The notes under the pieces: model-generated
Told to the model about the DNA's origin: nothing
The model's input: the letters and a program-made list of their open reading frames with translations, nothing else
Database searches by the model: none
Position numbers and translations under genes: made by a program
Shown here: positions 63,119 to 64,000 of the stretch, in pieces
Position numbering within the stretch: the first letter of the stretch is position 1
Layout: the number at the start of each line of letters is the position of its first letter
Source: Streptomyces odontomachi
Lineage (GTDB): Bacteria > Actinomycetota > Actinomycetes > Streptomycetales > Streptomycetaceae
Reading direction: 5' to 3'
DNA: 64,000 nucleotides
Assembly: GCF_024435355.1 (NCBI RefSeq)
Contig: NZ_JAMJWG010000004.1
Span: 62,001 to 126,000 of the forward strand

Positions 63119-64000
63119 ATGGCCGAACACCCTCCCCCCGCCGGCTCCGGCGGATTCGACACCCCCTGCGACTGGGTGTTCGTCGACGACCGGATCGTCC
63201 CGACCGAGCAGGCGCAGGTGAGCGTGCACGCGCACGCGCTGTCGTACGGCACCGGCACCTTCGAGGGCATCCGCGCCTGGTGGAACGACGACCACCACCA
63301 GCTGCACCTCCTCGAGGCGCACGCGCACTACGCGCGACTGGCACGCTCCGCCCGCATCCTCGGCCTACGGCTGCCGCTGCCGCCCGAGCGCCTGGTGCAG
63401 GCGACGGCAGAGCTGCTGCGCCGCAACGACGTACGCGGCGACGCCTACATACGGCCGCTGCTCGCCCAGACCGGCGCCGCGCTCCCGGTGCGGATGCACG
63501 ACATCGACACCCGCCTGTCCATCGCCGTCACCCCCATGCCGGGCGACTACATCAACCCGAACGGCGTGCGGTGCATGGTCAGCAGCTGGCGCCGCACACC
63601 CGACGTCAGCACCCCGAACCGAGCCAAGGTCACCGGCGGTTACACCGGTCCTGCGCTGGCCAAGACCGAGGCCGTGCAGCACGGCTTCGACGAGGCGATC
63701 ATGCTCACCGTCGACGGCCATGTCGCGGAGGCCACCACCTCGAACCTCGTACTGCGCTGCGGCGACCGGTGGATCACCCCGCCCGGCACCGACGACATCC
63801 TCGAAGGCATCACCCGCGCACAGGTGATGTGCCTGCTTCAGGAACGCGTCGGCGCGCCGGTCACCGAGCGCCGGGTGCACCGCTCGGAGCTGTACACCAG
63901 CGACGAGATCCTGCTCTGCGGCACCGCGACCGTCGTGGTCCCGGTGGTCGAGGTCGACGGCCGCACCGTCGGCGACGGCAAGCCCGGCGCGACCACGCTG
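63119..64000 (+). CDS. branched-chain aminotransferase-like (class IV PLP), 3' end beyond window
   Basis: 294 codons are present and the frame is open at the window edge. Class IV fold: HALSYGTGTFEGIRAWWND, PLP lysine in RAKVTGGYTGPALAKTEAVQ (second Lys at ALAK aligns with the catalytic position), and HVAEATTSNLVLRCGDRWIT. GAGGAG precedes the ATG. It transfers amino groups between branched-chain amino acids and 2-oxoglutarate, or makes a related amino acid. Confidence 0.88.
   Translation, partial: MAEHPPPAGSGGFDTPCDWVFVDDRIVPTEQAQVSVHAHALSYGTGTFEGIRAWWNDDHHQLHLLEAHAHYARLARSARILGLRLPLPPERLVQATAELLRRNDVRGDAYIRPLLAQTGAALPVRMHDIDTRLSIAVTPMPGDYINPNGVRCMVSSWRRTPDVSTPNRAKVTGGYTGPALAKTEAVQHGFDEAIMLTVDGHVAEATTSNLVLRCGDRWITPPGTDDILEGITRAQVMCLLQERVGAPVTERRVHRSELYTSDEILLCGTATVVVPVVEVDGRTVGDGKPGATTL

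Overview
This window is high-G+C actinobacterial DNA and almost certainly comes from a Streptomyces chromosome. The evidence is GC-rich codon use throughout, an AdpA-type regulator with a TTA (bldA) codon, a complete desferrioxamine locus with palindromic iron boxes, a DasR-like operator, and a gene order that I recall from the S. coelicolor SCO2774-SCO2793 region (acyl-CoA carboxylase operon, desEFABCD, hexosaminidase, glmS2, adpA, ornA). Homology and gene-order statements come from memory and from motifs visible here; no search was run.

Layout. 0-2.6 kb: a soluble Ser/Thr kinase with an 11-copy TPR-like array. 2.7-11.9 kb: TesB thioesterase, acyl-CoA dehydrogenase and a TetR regulator on the minus strand, facing a translationally coupled leucine/acyl-CoA catabolic operon (carboxyltransferase, biotin carboxylase, HMG-CoA lyase, acyl-CoA dehydrogenase). 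11.9-13.5 kb: a gene-free block of tandem repeats and one large inverted pair of intergenic repeat elements. 13.5-17 kb: a secreted GH16-CBM6 glucanase behind two perfect palindromes, a DUF1330 protein and a Met/Asp/His-rich lipoprotein. 17.1-25 kb: iron-regulated desE, desF and desA-desBC-desD, in which DesB and DesC are fused into one polypeptide. 25.2-30.8 kb: a TetR/MFS efflux pair, a DUF4132-like HEAT protein and a Nudix hydrolase. 30.8-35.8 kb: amino-sugar genes (GH20 hexosaminidase with a dre-like site, glmS) and a universal stress protein. 36.9-39.4 kb: adpA, broken by one extra G, then ornA and tRNA-His(GTG).

39.4-47.2 kb is a probable genomic island. The last 23 nt of the tRNA-His region recur with one mismatch at 47,156-47,178. 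The island carries two AraC regulators, a degenerate IS5-type transposase tail and, at 43.3-47.1 kb, a compact cluster I do not recognise as a described natural-product class. It encodes a 70-residue Cys-rich precursor (8 Cys, all in the last 39 residues), a MauE/DoxX membrane protein, a MauD/TlpA-like thioredoxin, an ABC exporter with fused permease and ATPase, and an S26 signal peptidase without a clear membrane anchor. The simplest reading is a disulfide-rich exported ribosomal peptide whose oxidation, export and leader removal are encoded together.

47.5-64 kb: two coupled RimK-like ATP-grasp genes, an extra cytochrome b and cytochrome oxidase module, a remnant of a Ku C-terminus, a minus-strand operon of FAD/Fe-S oxidoreductase, TPP enzyme, enolase-superfamily enzyme and GH15 glycosidase, a secreted phospholipase D-like protein, and the start of a branched-chain aminotransferase cut by the window edge.
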